Translations under genes and position numbers: made by a program | The notes under the pieces: model-generated | What the model saw: only the letters and a program-made list of their open reading frames with translations | The model's database searches: none | Told to the model about the DNA's origin: nothing | Assembly: GCA_052379645.1 (NCBI GenBank) | Contig: JBQSYU010000012.1 | Direction: 5' to 3' (one strand) | DNA length: 64,000 nt | Source: Arthrobacter_H sp030452125 | Lineage (GTDB): Bacteria > Actinomycetota > Actinomycetes > Actinomycetales > Micrococcaceae | In this document: positions 30,926 through 39,689 of the stretch, one piece after another | Position numbering within the stretch: position 1 is the first letter of the stretch | How the letters are laid out: each line of letters begins with the position of its first letter

Positions 30926-31717
30926 ATGACCATGGATAAAAGTGTCGGTTCTGCGGCGGAGGCCGTAGCGGATATCGGGGATGGTTCCCTGATATCGGTT
31001 GGTGGTTTCGGCCTCTCGGGCAACCCGATGGCATTGATCGAGGCCCTCTTGGAACAAGGCGCGACGGGCCTGTCGGTGGTCTCCAATAACTGTGGTGTCG
31101 ATGGATGGGGGCTGGGTGTGTTGCTGGCCGCCGGCAGGATCCGGAAGATGACCTCCTCCTATGTCGGGGAGAACAAGGAATTCGCCCGCCAGTACCTCAC
31201 CGGGGAACTCGAATTGGAGTTGACCCCGCAGGGGACGCTGGCCGAGAAGCTGCGGGCCGGTGGATCGGGGATCGCCGCGTTCTACACCGCAGCCGGTGTC
31301 GGCACCCAGGTCGCCGAAGGCGGATTGCCGCAGAAGTACGACGCCGACGGGAACATCCTGCAGGGTTCGGAACCCAAGGAGGTGCGCTCCTTCGCCCCGG
31401 GAGGCGAGAAGAACGACTTCGTCCTGGAAGAGGCGATCGTCTCCGACTTCGCCCTGGTCCACGCGCTCAAGGGCGACAGGCACGGGAACCTGGTGTTCAA
31501 CAAGGCGACCCGGCAGTTCGGCCCGCCGGCGGCGATGGCCGGGAAGGTGTGCATCGCCCAGGTCGAGGAACTCGTGGAACCCGGGGAGATCGATCCTGAC
31601 CAGGTTCACCTGCCGGGGATCTATGTGCACCGTGTCCTGGAAGTGGGCCAGGACATCGAAAAGCCAGTGGAGAAGCGCACGGTGCGCCCCGCCGGTTCGA
31701 CGACGAAGGAAGGTTGA
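30926..31717 (+). CDS. scoA: 3-oxoacid CoA-transferase subunit A
   Basis: Alpha subunit of succinyl-CoA:acetoacetate CoA-transferase, which makes acetoacetyl-CoA for thiolysis to acetyl-CoA. The 263 residues include the VGGFGLSGNPMALIEALL CoA-binding segment near the start, GAGTLAEKLRAGGSGI-type Gly-rich turn, FYTAAGVGT and the ALVHALKGDRHGNLVF strand typical of the family. GGGAGG lies 9 bp upstream of ATG 30926. The gap to subunit B is 4 bp. Coupled to the 3-hydroxybutyrate dehydrogenase upstream as a ketone-body/PHB-monomer use cassette. Confidence 0.87.
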   Translation: MTMDKSVGSAAEAVADIGDGSLISVGGFGLSGNPMALIEALLEQGATGLSVVSNNCGVDGWGLGVLLAAGRIRKMTSSYVGENKEFARQYLTGELELELTPQGTLAEKLRAGGSGIAAFYTAAGVGTQVAEGGLPQKYDADGNILQGSEPKEVRSFAPGGEKNDFVLEEAIVSDFALVHALKGDRHGNLVFNKATRQFGPPAAMAGKVCIAQVEELVEPGEIDPDQVHLPGIYVHRVLEVGQDIEKPVEKRTVRPAGSTTKEG

Positions 31718-31721
31718 GACG

Positions 31722-32372
31722 ATGGCACTGACACGTGAGCAGATGGCCGAGCGGGCCGCACAGGAGCTGGTGGACGGGGCCTATGTGAATCTGGGCATCG
31801 GGATGCCGACTCTGGTTCCGAACTACATCCCCGCCGGCAGGACCCTGGTCCTGCAGTCGGAAAACGGAATCCTCGGGGTCGGGCCCTACCCGCTCGAGGA
31901 GGATATGGATCCCGACCTGATCAACGCAGGCAAGGAAACCGTGACGGTCAACCCGGGGGCGAGTTTCTTCGATTCGTCCATGAGTTTCGGGATGATCCGC
32001 GGCGGAAAGATCGACGTGGCGATCCTGGGAGCGATGCAGGTCTCCACCCAGGGCGATCTGGCGAACTGGATGATTCCGGGCAAGATGGTCAAGGGCCCCG
32101 GCGGGGGCATGGACCTGGTGCAAGGAGCCCGGGAAGTGATCATCCTGATGGACCATACGGCCAAGGACGGTTCGGCGAAGATCGTGCGCGAGTGCTCGCT
32201 GCCGTTGACCGGCAAGGCCGTGGTGAACCGGATCATCACCGACCTGGCGGTGATCGAGGTGACCGATAGGGGATTGGTGCTCCTGGAAACCGCCCCCGGG
32301 GTGAGCGTCGAGGAGGTCCGGGCCGCGACCGAGCCGGAACTGACCTTGGGCGGAGAGCTCGCCGGCGCATAG
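31722..32372 (+). CDS. scoB: 3-oxoacid CoA-transferase subunit B
   Basis: Beta subunit, 216 residues, carrying the catalytic Glu47 in QSENGILGVG that forms the enzyme-CoA thioester. GIGMPTLVPNYI, GSMSFGMIRGGKIDVAILGAMQVS-like and NRIITDLAVIEV segments are as expected. The sequence after subunit A includes AGGTTGAG before the ATG. A strong terminator at 32395-32423 ends the operon, separating it from ftsE. Confidence 0.88.
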   Translation: MALTREQMAERAAQELVDGAYVNLGIGMPTLVPNYIPAGRTLVLQSENGILGVGPYPLEEDMDPDLINAGKETVTVNPGASFFDSSMSFGMIRGGKIDVAILGAMQVSTQGDLANWMIPGKMVKGPGGGMDLVQGAREVIILMDHTAKDGSAKIVRECSLPLTGKAVVNRIITDLAVIEVTDRGLVLLETAPGVSVEEVRAATEPELTLGGELAGA

Positions 32373-32394
32373 GCCCCGGCAGCTCCCGTGATCA

Positions 32395-32423
32395 CGGGCC
32401 CGGTCCGGCAAGGACCGGGCCCG
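32395..32423 (+). terminator. Terminator of the ketone-body cassette
   Basis: Perfect 12-bp GC stem (32395-32406 with 32412-32423), GGCAA loop, followed by TTCTCT. Confidence 0.85.
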
Positions 32424-32575
32424 TTCTCTCGGGGCCGGAACCCCGACACACGCTTCCACCTGCACCCGGAGGCAGAATGTCGGGGCTAGAGTGCTCAATG
32501 CCGGTGCTGTACGTTCCCCCAGCAAAGCCCCGCATTTTCGGACACTGACCGGTGGTCCGAGTGGGCAGAACTGCC

Positions 32576-33358
32576 ATGATCAGATTTGAGCACGTCACCA
32601 AGGTCTACGACCAGAAGTCCCGTCCGGCACTGGACGATATCGATGTCGAGATCAATCGCGGTGACTTCGCTTTCCTCGTGGGGGCCTCCGGCTCCGGTAA
32701 ATCGACGTTCATCCGTCTGGTCCTGCGCGAGGACCAGGCCTCACGGGGCTCCGTCCACGTCGCCGGCCAGAATGTGGCGGGAATCCCCAACTGGAGGGTC
32801 CCTCGCATGCGTCGGGGCATCGGCGTCGTCTTCCAGGACTTCCGGCTGCTGCCCAATAAGGATGTCTTCTCCAACGTGGCCTTCGCGATGCAGGTCATCG
32901 GCAAGGGCCGGGCCTCGATCCGCAGCACCGTCCCCGAGGTCCTCAAGACCGTGGGCCTGGAGGACAAGAAACGCCGGATGCCCCACGAGCTCTCCGGCGG
33001 TGAACAGCAACGCGTGGCCATCGCCCGGGCCATCGTCAACCAACCGGGGATCCTGCTCGCGGATGAGCCGACCGGAAACCTCGACCCCGCCACCAGCGTG
33101 GGGATCATGAACATCCTCGACAAGATCAACCAAAACGGGACCACCGTGGTCATGGCCACCCACGATACGGACATCGTGAACTCGATGCGCCGTCGGGTGA
33201 TCGAACTGGACGAAGGCAAACTCGTTCGCGACGAACAAGCAGGCGAATACACGGCCATGATCCCCATCGTCAATCGGGATGGCTCGCGCGAATTGCGGAC
33301 CGCCGACCCGCGGGACCAGGCCATTGCCCCCTTTGACACCGAGGAGGACGAAGCATGA
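32576..33358 (+). CDS. ftsE: Cell division ATP-binding protein FtsE
   Basis: ATPase of the FtsEX complex that controls septal peptidoglycan hydrolysis. The 260 residues contain Walker A GASGSGKST at 36-44, the Q-loop VFQDFRLLPNK, the signature LSGGEQQR, Walker B ILLADEPTGNLDP and the H-loop. The C-terminal extension of about 30 residues (after KLVRDEQAGEY) is longer than in Escherichia coli FtsE but usual in actinobacteria. ATG 32576 is chosen because conservation begins there. Its stop overlaps the ftsX start (ATGA). Confidence 0.92.
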   Translation: MIRFEHVTKVYDQKSRPALDDIDVEINRGDFAFLVGASGSGKSTFIRLVLREDQASRGSVHVAGQNVAGIPNWRVPRMRRGIGVVFQDFRLLPNKDVFSNVAFAMQVIGKGRASIRSTVPEVLKTVGLEDKKRRMPHELSGGEQQRVAIARAIVNQPGILLADEPTGNLDPATSVGIMNILDKINQNGTTVVMATHDTDIVNSMRRRVIELDEGKLVRDEQAGEYTAMIPIVNRDGSRELRTADPRDQAIAPFDTEEDEA

Positions 33359-34269
33359 GACTCGCATTCATCCTCGGCGAGATCGGTTCTGGTCTACGTC
33401 GAAACCTCTCCATGGTCATCTCCGTGGTCCTGGTGACCTTCATTTCCCTGACGTTCGTCGGGGCCGCCGCGCTGACGCAAATGCAGATCACGCAGATGAA
33501 GGGCTTCTGGTACGACAAGGTCGAAGTAGCCATCTTCCTGTGTGGAGACGATTACGGCTCCCAGACCTGCGCCGATGGTGCAGTGACCGATTCGCAGCGT
33601 TCGGCCATCAAGAGCCAGCTCGACTCCGCAGCGGTGAAGCCGTATGTGGAGAGCTACGAGTACGAGTCGCAGGATCAGGCCCTGGAGCATTTCCGCGAGC
33701 AGTTCAAGAACTCGCCGATCGTGGATACCGTCACGGCGGACCAGCTCCCGGAGTCCTTCCGCGTCAAGATGGTGGACCCCGAAAAATACGACGTCATCAA
33801 CGAACTGTTCACCCCCATGAAGGGCGTGGACACCGTCATCGACCAACGCGACTTGTTGGAGAAGATCTTCTCGGTCATGAATGTCGCCTCCCTGGTGGCC
33901 GTGGGCATTGCGGTGGTCATGATCTTCTGCGCCGTGCTCCTCGTGGCGACGACCATCCGGCTTTCGGCCTTCAGCCGACGAAGGGAAACCGGGATCATGC
34001 GCCTGGTCGGCGCCTCGAAGGCGGTGATCCAACTACCGTTCGTCCTGGAAGGGGTCATCGCCGCCCTCATCGGTGCCGTGCTGGCCTCGGGGACGCTGTG
34101 GGCGGTGGTGAAATACCTGATCCAAGGAAAGTTGGCGATCGAGTATCCGGACACTGCCTTCATTGCCACCAACGAGGTATTCCTGGTCGCCCCCGGCTTG
34201 CTTGCGTTGGGGATCGTCCTGGCTGGTGTATCGTCGGTCCTGACCTTAAGGCGTTACCTGAAGGTTTAG
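33355..34269 (+). CDS. ftsX: Cell division protein FtsX
   Basis: Membrane partner of FtsE. 304 residues with an N-terminal transmembrane helix (MVISVVLVTFISLTFVGAAAL), an extracellular domain of about 125 residues with two cysteines (FLCGDDYGSQTC) and three C-terminal helices of the MacB/FtsX fold. The extracellular domain normally binds a peptidoglycan hydrolase, and a coiled-coil M23 hydrolase gene follows 71 bp downstream. Confidence 0.92.
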   Translation: MRLAFILGEIGSGLRRNLSMVISVVLVTFISLTFVGAAALTQMQITQMKGFWYDKVEVAIFLCGDDYGSQTCADGAVTDSQRSAIKSQLDSAAVKPYVESYEYESQDQALEHFREQFKNSPIVDTVTADQLPESFRVKMVDPEKYDVINELFTPMKGVDTVIDQRDLLEKIFSVMNVASLVAVGIAVVMIFCAVLLVATTIRLSAFSRRRETGIMRLVGASKAVIQLPFVLEGVIAALIGAVLASGTLWAVVKYLIQGKLAIEYPDTAFIATNEVFLVAPGLLALGIVLAGVSSVLTLRRYLKV

Positions 34270-34340
34270 GTTGCTCCGAGCCCGTGTTCCCCGGGCTCCT
34301 TCGAGGATGAACCTGCCGTACCACTGAAAGGACCGACCCT

Positions 34341-35900
34341 GTGGCGGACCGCAATAGACGGAGCCTGTCCCGTGCCGTGATTAGTGGTGCCCTGGTGAGC
34401 CTGCTGTCCCTGTCGCTGATGGCTCCGGTGGCCCAGGCCGATAAGTTGGACGACCACAAGCAACAGGTCGAGAAGCAACTTGATTCCCTGGAAACCGATA
34501 TGGAATTCCTCGATGCCGACATCCAGAAGACCGCGGAGAAGCTCAAGGGCTACCAGGACAAGCTTCCGGCGGCGAAGGAGAAGCTCTCGAGCGCCCGGGC
34601 CAGCGTCCAGAGTGCCACGGAGCAGGTGAACGAACTCTCCGCACGCGTGGATGCCGCGCAGGCCTCGAAGGACCAGATCGGCAGTCAAATGGACCAGGAC
34701 GCCGAGAAGATGGAAGACACCCGCAAGGTCATCGGGCAGATCGCCACCCAGGCCTATAAGCGTGGGGGAGTCTCCAGCAACTTGAGCCTGATGCTCAACT
34801 CCAACTCCGAGCAAGGAAACCTCGCCGACAGCCTGGGCCTGGCCAACCAGGCGCTGCGCAGCCAGAATGCCGTACTGAGCGATCTGAGCCAACAGCAGGC
34901 GACCGATGCCAACGTCCAGGCACGACTGGCCGCCGTCGAAGAGGAGATCAGCGACCTCAAGGGCCAGGCAGAAGCGGCACTGGTCCGGGAGCAGGCGGCC
35001 CGGGACGAGGCTGAAGCCTCAAAACGCCATGTCGACGAACTCATCGATGGCGCCCAGGAAGCCAGCGAGGAACTCAACGCCAAACGTCCTCAGATCAAGG
35101 CCCAGATCAAGAAGCAAGAGGATGAGCACGACCAGGTGGTCGCCAAGATCAAGAAGCGCCAGGAGCGTCTGATCCGTGAGGCCGCCGAACGCAAGCGCAA
35201 GGAAGAGGCTGCCAAGGCCGCTGCGGAAAAGGCCGCCAAGGTCGCCGCCGAACAAGCCGCAGAACGCGCGGCGAAGGCCGAAGCCGCGGCGCGGGCCAAA
35301 CGTGCTGCCGCGGAGAAGGCCGCCCGGGCCAATGCGGCCGATGCCGCCGCGAAGCGTGCAGCAGCCGACGCGGCGGACCGGAAGGCCGCTTCCGAACGCA
35401 GCAAGAGCAAGAAGACCAGCGCCCCGGCGAAGAAGAAATCCAGCCAGGGCAATAGCGGGTCCTCCAGCAGTACGAGCAGTTGGGGCCTGTCCAAACCGAC
35501 CTCCGGCGGGCATATCACCTCCACGTTCGGCTGGCGCCCCACTCCGGCAGGAACCATCGACTACGGCGGCAGGGGTGGCTACGTCCACGCCGGGCTCGAC
35601 TGGGGCTTCGGTGGTCGGTGCGGTGCTCCCGTGCACGCGGCAGCTGCAGGTGAGGTCTGGTATGCCACCCTGTCCCCGACCTCGGGGAACAAGGTCCAGA
35701 TCAGCCATGGCGTCGTCAAGGGCCACGCCCTGGTGACGGGCTACCACCACCTGAGCAGCTACGTCGTCCATAGCGGCCAGAAGGTCTCCAAGGGCCAACT
35801 GATCGGCTATGTCGGAACCACCGGCAACTCCACCGGCTGCCATCTGCACTTCGAAACGATCCTCGACGGCAAGGTCGTCAACCCTGCGGGACTGCTCTAG
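34341..35900 (+). CDS. Coiled-coil M23 (LytM) murein hydrolase or hydrolase activator
   Basis: 519-residue exported protein. A signal peptide ends near VAQA-DKLDD (about residue 33). A long coiled coil runs to about 345 in two parts, the second very rich in Ala, Lys and Glu; a basic Ser-rich linker follows; the C-terminal M23 domain (about 390-519) has the zinc ligands in HAGLD and HLHFE and the third His in TGYHH. The layout (coiled coil plus LytM) and the position after ftsEX match EnvC/PcsB-type partners gated by FtsEX. Because the metal ligands are intact it could be an active endopeptidase, unlike degenerate EnvC. Confidence 0.85.
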   Translation: MADRNRRSLSRAVISGALVSLLSLSLMAPVAQADKLDDHKQQVEKQLDSLETDMEFLDADIQKTAEKLKGYQDKLPAAKEKLSSARASVQSATEQVNELSARVDAAQASKDQIGSQMDQDAEKMEDTRKVIGQIATQAYKRGGVSSNLSLMLNSNSEQGNLADSLGLANQALRSQNAVLSDLSQQQATDANVQARLAAVEEEISDLKGQAEAALVREQAARDEAEASKRHVDELIDGAQEASEELNAKRPQIKAQIKKQEDEHDQVVAKIKKRQERLIREAAERKRKEEAAKAAAEKAAKVAAEQAAERAAKAEAAARAKRAAAEKAARANAADAAAKRAAADAADRKAASERSKSKKTSAPAKKKSSQGNSGSSSSTSSWGLSKPTSGGHITSTFGWRPTPAGTIDYGGRGGYVHAGLDWGFGGRCGAPVHAAAAGEVWYATLSPTSGNKVQISHGVVKGHALVTGYHHLSSYVVHSGQKVSKGQLIGYVGTTGNSTGCHLHFETILDGKVVNPAGLL

Positions 35901-36063
35901 CAACCCCGCGCAGCGCCCGGTGCTCCGGGCAGGGAACCTGCAGATGGTGCCCGCATGCAGGAGCAACCGTGCCGCCCGGGCGCCGGCCCCGATGACGTAG
36001 GATTGATGTTCGACTCACCGCGGCCACGGCCCGACACCATGACGTATACAGGAGGAGGTTGGC

Positions 36064-36543
36064 ATGCCCAAGGACACCACCGAGCGCAAGGTCATTGCGA
36101 CCAACCGCAAGGCGCGCCACGATTTCCAGATCCTGGACACGTACGAAGCCGGGATGGTGCTCAGCGGAACCGAAGTGAAGTCCCTGCGCCAGGGCAAGGC
36201 CTCCCTGGTTGATGGTTTCGGCCAGTTCTATAACGAAGAGCTCTACATTGAGGGGATCTACATCCCCGAGTACCTCAACGGATCGTGGACGAACCATGCG
36301 GGCCGGCGTCGGCGGAAATTGCTGCTGCACCGTGAGGAACTCATCAAGATCACACGGAAGATCCAGGACCCCGGCTACACGATCGTGCCGCTGCAACTGT
36401 ATTTCCGTGACGGGCGCGCCAAGCTGGAAATCAGTGTGGCGAAGGGCAAACGGGAATTCGACAAACGCCAGACCCTGCGCGAGAAGCAGGACAACCGCGA
36501 TGCACTACGGGCCCTGCGCGAACGGAACCGCGGCGTGTCCTGA
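36064..36543 (+). CDS. smpB: SsrA-binding protein SmpB
   Basis: 159-residue RNA-binding protein that delivers tmRNA to stalled ribosomes. Conserved ATNRKARHDF, GTEVKSLRQGKASL, GSWTNHAGRRRRKLLLHR and the basic C-terminal tail (GKREFDKRQTLREKQ) are all present. GGAGGAGG lies 7 bp upstream of the ATG. It sits about 115 bp before ssrA, its functional partner. Confidence 0.95.
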   Translation: MPKDTTERKVIATNRKARHDFQILDTYEAGMVLSGTEVKSLRQGKASLVDGFGQFYNEELYIEGIYIPEYLNGSWTNHAGRRRRKLLLHREELIKITRKIQDPGYTIVPLQLYFRDGRAKLEISVAKGKREFDKRQTLREKQDNRDALRALRERNRGVS

Positions 36544-36566
36544 TTTTGACCCCTGGATTCGGGCAG

Positions 36567-36592
36567 GGAATGAATCCCGCCCATCGTGGGTT
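36567..36592 (+). promoter_or_regulatory. SigR/SigH-type promoter upstream of ssrA
   Basis: GGAAT at 36567-36571 and GTT at 36590-36592 with an 18-bp spacer exactly match the GGAAT-N18/19-GTT consensus of the actinobacterial thiol-stress sigma factor, here encoded at 41833. TATGCT at 36592-36597 may instead serve a house-keeping promoter; no -35 at the right distance is seen. Confidence 0.5.
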
Positions 36593-36603
36593 ATGCTAGA
36601 TGT

Positions 36604-36624
36604 CCTGCGGGTTTCGCCCGCAGG
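36604..36624 (+). repeat. Hairpin in the ssrA leader
   Basis: 8-bp perfect stem (36604-36611 with 36617-36624), TTTCG loop, between the putative promoter and the mature tmRNA 5' end. It is either part of the precursor leader or a terminator for smpB. Confidence 0.5.
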
Positions 36625-36658
36625 TTGAGCGGGGAAACCCGCATTGAGAAATTCATAC

Positions 36659-37042
36659 GGGGATGATCGGTTTCGACGATGTGAGTCGCGACAGGAGAAG
36701 CGGGCCGAGGACGCAAAGTTATCTCGTAAACGCTCTTTGCAAAACACAAGTGCCAACTCAAAGCGCACTGACTTCGCTCTCGCTGCCTAAGCAGCCAGAC
36801 AGTCCGTCAGCCAGGGATTGCTATCGGCCCTGATACTGGCGTCGTTTAGATAGCCACTGCTCAACACCTTTGTCATCGGGGTGTCGGGCATAATTCAGAT
36901 GACTGTGCTCGGGGTATCCCGAAAGGGTCCAGCCGCATGTTTGTGAGACGGCTGTTGGAGCAGAGAAAACCCATAGCAGACTGCGCCCGGAGAAGTCCTG
37001 GCAACACCACATCGGACGGGGGTTCAATTCCCCCCATCTCCA
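36659..37042 (+). ncRNA. ssrA: Transfer-messenger RNA (ssrA)
   Basis: Rescues stalled ribosomes and tags the nascent peptide. The 5' end GGGGATGATCGGTTTCGAC is a hallmark of tmRNA. GGGGATG (36659-36665) pairs with CATCTCC (37035-37041) as the acceptor stem, and the T-arm GGTTCAATTC precedes it. CCA is not encoded after A37042. The reading frame for the tag ends in DFALAA followed by TAA at 36788-36790; reading back in frame gives NTSANSKRTDFALAA from 36743, though the exact resume codon is not certain. About 384 nt. A terminator follows at 37051. Confidence 0.95.
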
Positions 37043-37050
37043 CGGTTGAA

Positions 37051-37084
37051 AGGCCTCGGAATCCTCGTGATTCCGGGGCCTTTT
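37051..37084 (+). terminator. ssrA terminator
   Basis: 13-bp stem (37051-37063 with 37069-37081, one G-T pair) and a 5-nt loop followed by TTT, beginning 9 bp after the tmRNA 3' end. Confidence 0.88.
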
Positions 37085-37217
37085 GCGTGCTGTCCCGGCT
37101 ATCGCGGGCCGCATGCTTAGAATGGAAGAGACACCGGGACCCGAATGTTCCAGAAGGTGTACCAAATATTCAGGCTGCCCGCTCCCGGGCTGCCCCTCGA
37201 GGGGAAAGGCAGAAGGC

Positions 37218-37667
37218 ATGGAAGAGGAACCGCAGAACGCTGCGGAAGTCGTGGCGGACAAGCCTTCCGGAACGCCGATCCGTCCCGCCGGGATCTTGGC
37301 ATTCGTCCTGGAGGTGGCACTGCTGTGTGCCGCCGGGCTCTGGGCGATCGAGTTCCTGCCGCTGGCACCGGTGGTGTCCGTCCTCGTGGTGTTGATCCCG
37401 CTCGTCATCCTCTGGGGGCTCCTGCTCTCGCCCCAGGCGCCGTGGCGGCTGGGATGGCCCATCCACCCTGTGGTCGCCCACGTGCTGTTCCTGCTGGGTG
37501 TGGCGGCGTTGTGGAGTGCAGGACACCTCTGGCTCGCCGGCATCATGTTGGTGCTGACACTCGCCAGCGGAGTCATGAACTGGCTCAAGCGCGAGGAACT
37601 GGCTAGCGACGCGCAGGCCCAACGCCGCAACCGGCGTCGTCCCGCAGGACGCCGCGCCGCGCGCTGA
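37218..37667 (+). CDS. YrdB-like (DUF2568) small membrane protein
   Basis: 149 residues with four predicted helices (about 24-45, 48-70, 84-103, 105-124), a polar N-terminus and a strongly basic Arg-rich C-terminus. The FVLEVALLCAAGLWAIEF start and WGLLLSPQAPWRL loop resemble the DUF2568/YrdB family of unknown function. ATG 37218 is chosen because the protein-like sequence starts there; the frame is open further upstream. Confidence 0.65.
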   Translation: MEEEPQNAAEVVADKPSGTPIRPAGILAFVLEVALLCAAGLWAIEFLPLAPVVSVLVVLIPLVILWGLLLSPQAPWRLGWPIHPVVAHVLFLLGVAALWSAGHLWLAGIMLVLTLASGVMNWLKREELASDAQAQRRNRRRPAGRRAAR

Positions 37668-37670
37668 AGC

Positions 37671-38543
37671 CTAGGCGCGTTCCCACGGGGAGGCGTGGTC
37701 GGCCCGCTGGTCGGCTGGGGCGCCGGAGTCGGGCACCACGGAATCGGGTGAACCGTTGAGCAGGTCCAGGGTGGCCTCGTGCAGCAGGGAGTTGGTGGCC
37801 AGCGCGTTGCCTCCCATGCAGCCGTCCTCGCCGTCCAGGGACGTGAAGCGTCCTCCTGCCTCGGTGACGATCGGGACCAGGGCGGCCATGTCGTAGAGGT
37901 TCAGCTCCGGTTCGCAGGCGATGTCAACGGCGCCCTCGGCCAGGAGGCAGTAGGACCAGAAGTCTCCGAACGCCCGGGTGCGCCAGACGGCGTCGTGCAG
38001 ATCGAGCATGTTCTCCAGCTGCCCTCGTTCGCGCCAACCGCCCAGGCTTGAATAGGACAGGGATGCGTCGGCCAGGTCGTTGATCCCCGAAACGTTCAAA
38101 CGGGTGGCCGAGGCCAGGGATTTGCCGGTATAGGCGCCCGTGCCCTCGGCTCCCCACCACCGACGACCCAATGCCGGTGCCGACACCAGACCGACCACGG
38201 CGCGACCTTCATCCATGAGTGAGATCAGCGTGGCCCACACCGGAACCCCGCGCACGAAGTTCTTCGTCCCGTCGATGGGGTCGATGACCCAACGGCGGGA
38301 GCCGTGACCGGTGCTGCCGAATTCCTCGCCCAGCACCGCGTCGCGGGGGCGGGTGCGGCCCAGCTGGCTGCGGATGGCCTCCTCGGCCATCCGGTCGGCA
38401 TCGGTGACCGGGGTCAGATCCGGTTTGGTCTCCACCTGCAGGTCCTGTGCCTTGAAGCGGGACATGGTCAGGGAATCGACGGAATCGGCAATGGCATGTG
38501 CCAGGCGCAGGTCGTCGTTATAGCTCATTACGTCGCGGGTCAT
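37671..38543 (-). CDS. hisN: Inositol monophosphatase-family phosphatase, HisN-like
   Basis: Mg-dependent phosphatase of about 290 residues. Metal ligands appear in GEEFG (Glu), the WVIDPIDGTKNF core motif, and LNLYDMAALVPIV near the C-terminus (Asp). This pattern and the length fit actinobacterial histidinol-phosphatases (HisN) of the IMPase family, which dephosphorylate L-histidinol phosphate; inositol phosphatase activity is the alternative. ATG 38543 has AAGG upstream; ATG 38528 is in frame. It is convergent with the YrdB-like gene and 40 bp downstream of rsgA on the same strand. Confidence 0.78.
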   Translation of the reverse strand: MTRDVMSYNDDLRLAHAIADSVDSLTMSRFKAQDLQVETKPDLTPVTDADRMAEEAIRSQLGRTRPRDAVLGEEFGSTGHGSRRWVIDPIDGTKNFVRGVPVWATLISLMDEGRAVVGLVSAPALGRRWWGAEGTGAYTGKSLASATRLNVSGINDLADASLSYSSLGGWRERGQLENMLDLHDAVWRTRAFGDFWSYCLLAEGAVDIACEPELNLYDMAALVPIVTEAGGRFTSLDGEDGCMGGNALATNSLLHEATLDLLNGSPDSVVPDSGAPADQRADHASPWERA

Positions 38544-38583
38544 GCCTTCAAACCTACCGCAGGAACCGCTCCGGACCGTGCTC

Positions 38584-39687
38584 CTAGACCGACCCTAGTT
38601 CCTTGCCCTTGGCCTTCTCCTCGACCCCGAGCAGACGCCGCAGGGAAGCCAGCCGGGCCACCCCCGAGGCATCCGCCTCGGGGCGACGGACCCAGGCATC
38701 CAGTGCGCAGCCGGGGGAGTCGGGGGTGTGCCGGCAACCGCGGGGGCAGTCCACCGAACCCTGGACCAGATCGGGGAAGGAGTCCAGGATGTGGTCCGGG
38801 TCGACCAGTGCCAGACCAAAGGAGCGGATGCCGGGCGTGTCGATGATCCAGGTCCCCGCCGGGGCCTGCTCGGCCCGCAGGGCGATGGCGGAAGACGAGG
38901 TGTGCCGTCCACGACCGGTGACGGCATTGACGCCCCCGGTGGCGCGTTGCGCCCCGGTCAGGGCATTGACCAGGGTGGACTTGCCGACCCCGGAGTGCCC
39001 CAACACCACGGTCACGCGTCCTGCCATCAGCCGTCGAAGTTCCACGATGGCGCCTTCGTCCAGCCGGGCCGAGGCGCCGTCGGCCGAACGGGCGTCGATG
39101 CCCGTCCCCTCGGCGGCGATGCTCTTGCTGGTGACGATGTCCATGTCCAGATGCCGGTAGTTTTCCAGCAGCTCGGCCGGATCCTTGATATCGGTCTTGG
39201 TCACGCACAGGATGGCGTCGATGCCTGCGTCGAAGGCCGCGACCAGCGCCCGGTCGATGAACCCGGTCCTGGGCTCCGGATTGGCAGCAGCGACCACGAT
39301 GACCAGCTGATCGGCATTGGCCACGACGATGCGCTCCACCGGATCGGTGTCATCGGCGCTGCGTCGCAGCACCGTGTCGCGATCCTGGATCCTGACCAGG
39401 CGGGCCAGGGTATCCGGCTGGCCGGTGGTGTCGCCCACCAAGGCGACGAAGTCCCCGGGGACGACGGGGGAGCGCCGCAACTCCCGGGCCCGGGCCGCGA
39501 TGACGATCCGCTCGGTGGCGGTGTCCTCGTCCAGGATCGCCGTATAGCGGCCGCGATCAACGGTGATGATCCGCCCGATGACGGCCTCGTCATAGGAGGG
39601 CCTGTCCTTCGTCCGCGGGCGGGATCCTTTCTTATTGGGGCGGATCCTGACATCTGATTCGTCCCAACTGCGGGCATCACGCGCCAT
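38584..39687 (-). CDS. rsgA: Ribosome small subunit GTPase RsgA
   Basis: 367-residue circularly permuted GTPase that assists late 30S maturation. After an N-terminal OB-fold the motifs occur in permuted order: CVTKTD (G4), then GHSGVGKSTL (G1) and DTPGIRSFGL (G3), followed by the C-terminal zinc motif with CPRGCRHTPDSPGC. ATG 39687 lies just 2 bp after the aroA stop, so the two are an operon. An upstream in-frame start would place extra residues without conservation. Confidence 0.9.
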   Translation of the reverse strand: MARDARSWDESDVRIRPNKKGSRPRTKDRPSYDEAVIGRIITVDRGRYTAILDEDTATERIVIAARARELRRSPVVPGDFVALVGDTTGQPDTLARLVRIQDRDTVLRRSADDTDPVERIVVANADQLVIVVAAANPEPRTGFIDRALVAAFDAGIDAILCVTKTDIKDPAELLENYRHLDMDIVTSKSIAAEGTGIDARSADGASARLDEGAIVELRRLMAGRVTVVLGHSGVGKSTLVNALTGAQRATGGVNAVTGRGRHTSSSAIALRAEQAPAGTWIIDTPGIRSFGLALVDPDHILDSFPDLVQGSVDCPRGCRHTPDSPGCALDAWVRRPEADASGVARLASLRRLLGVEEKAKGKELGSV

Positions 39688-39689
39688 CG

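Noticed and set aside
36659..37042. tmRNA 3' end as the attachment site of the element
   Set aside because: The element lies 10 kb away within tadC, and tmRNA is intact with normal downstream terminator.
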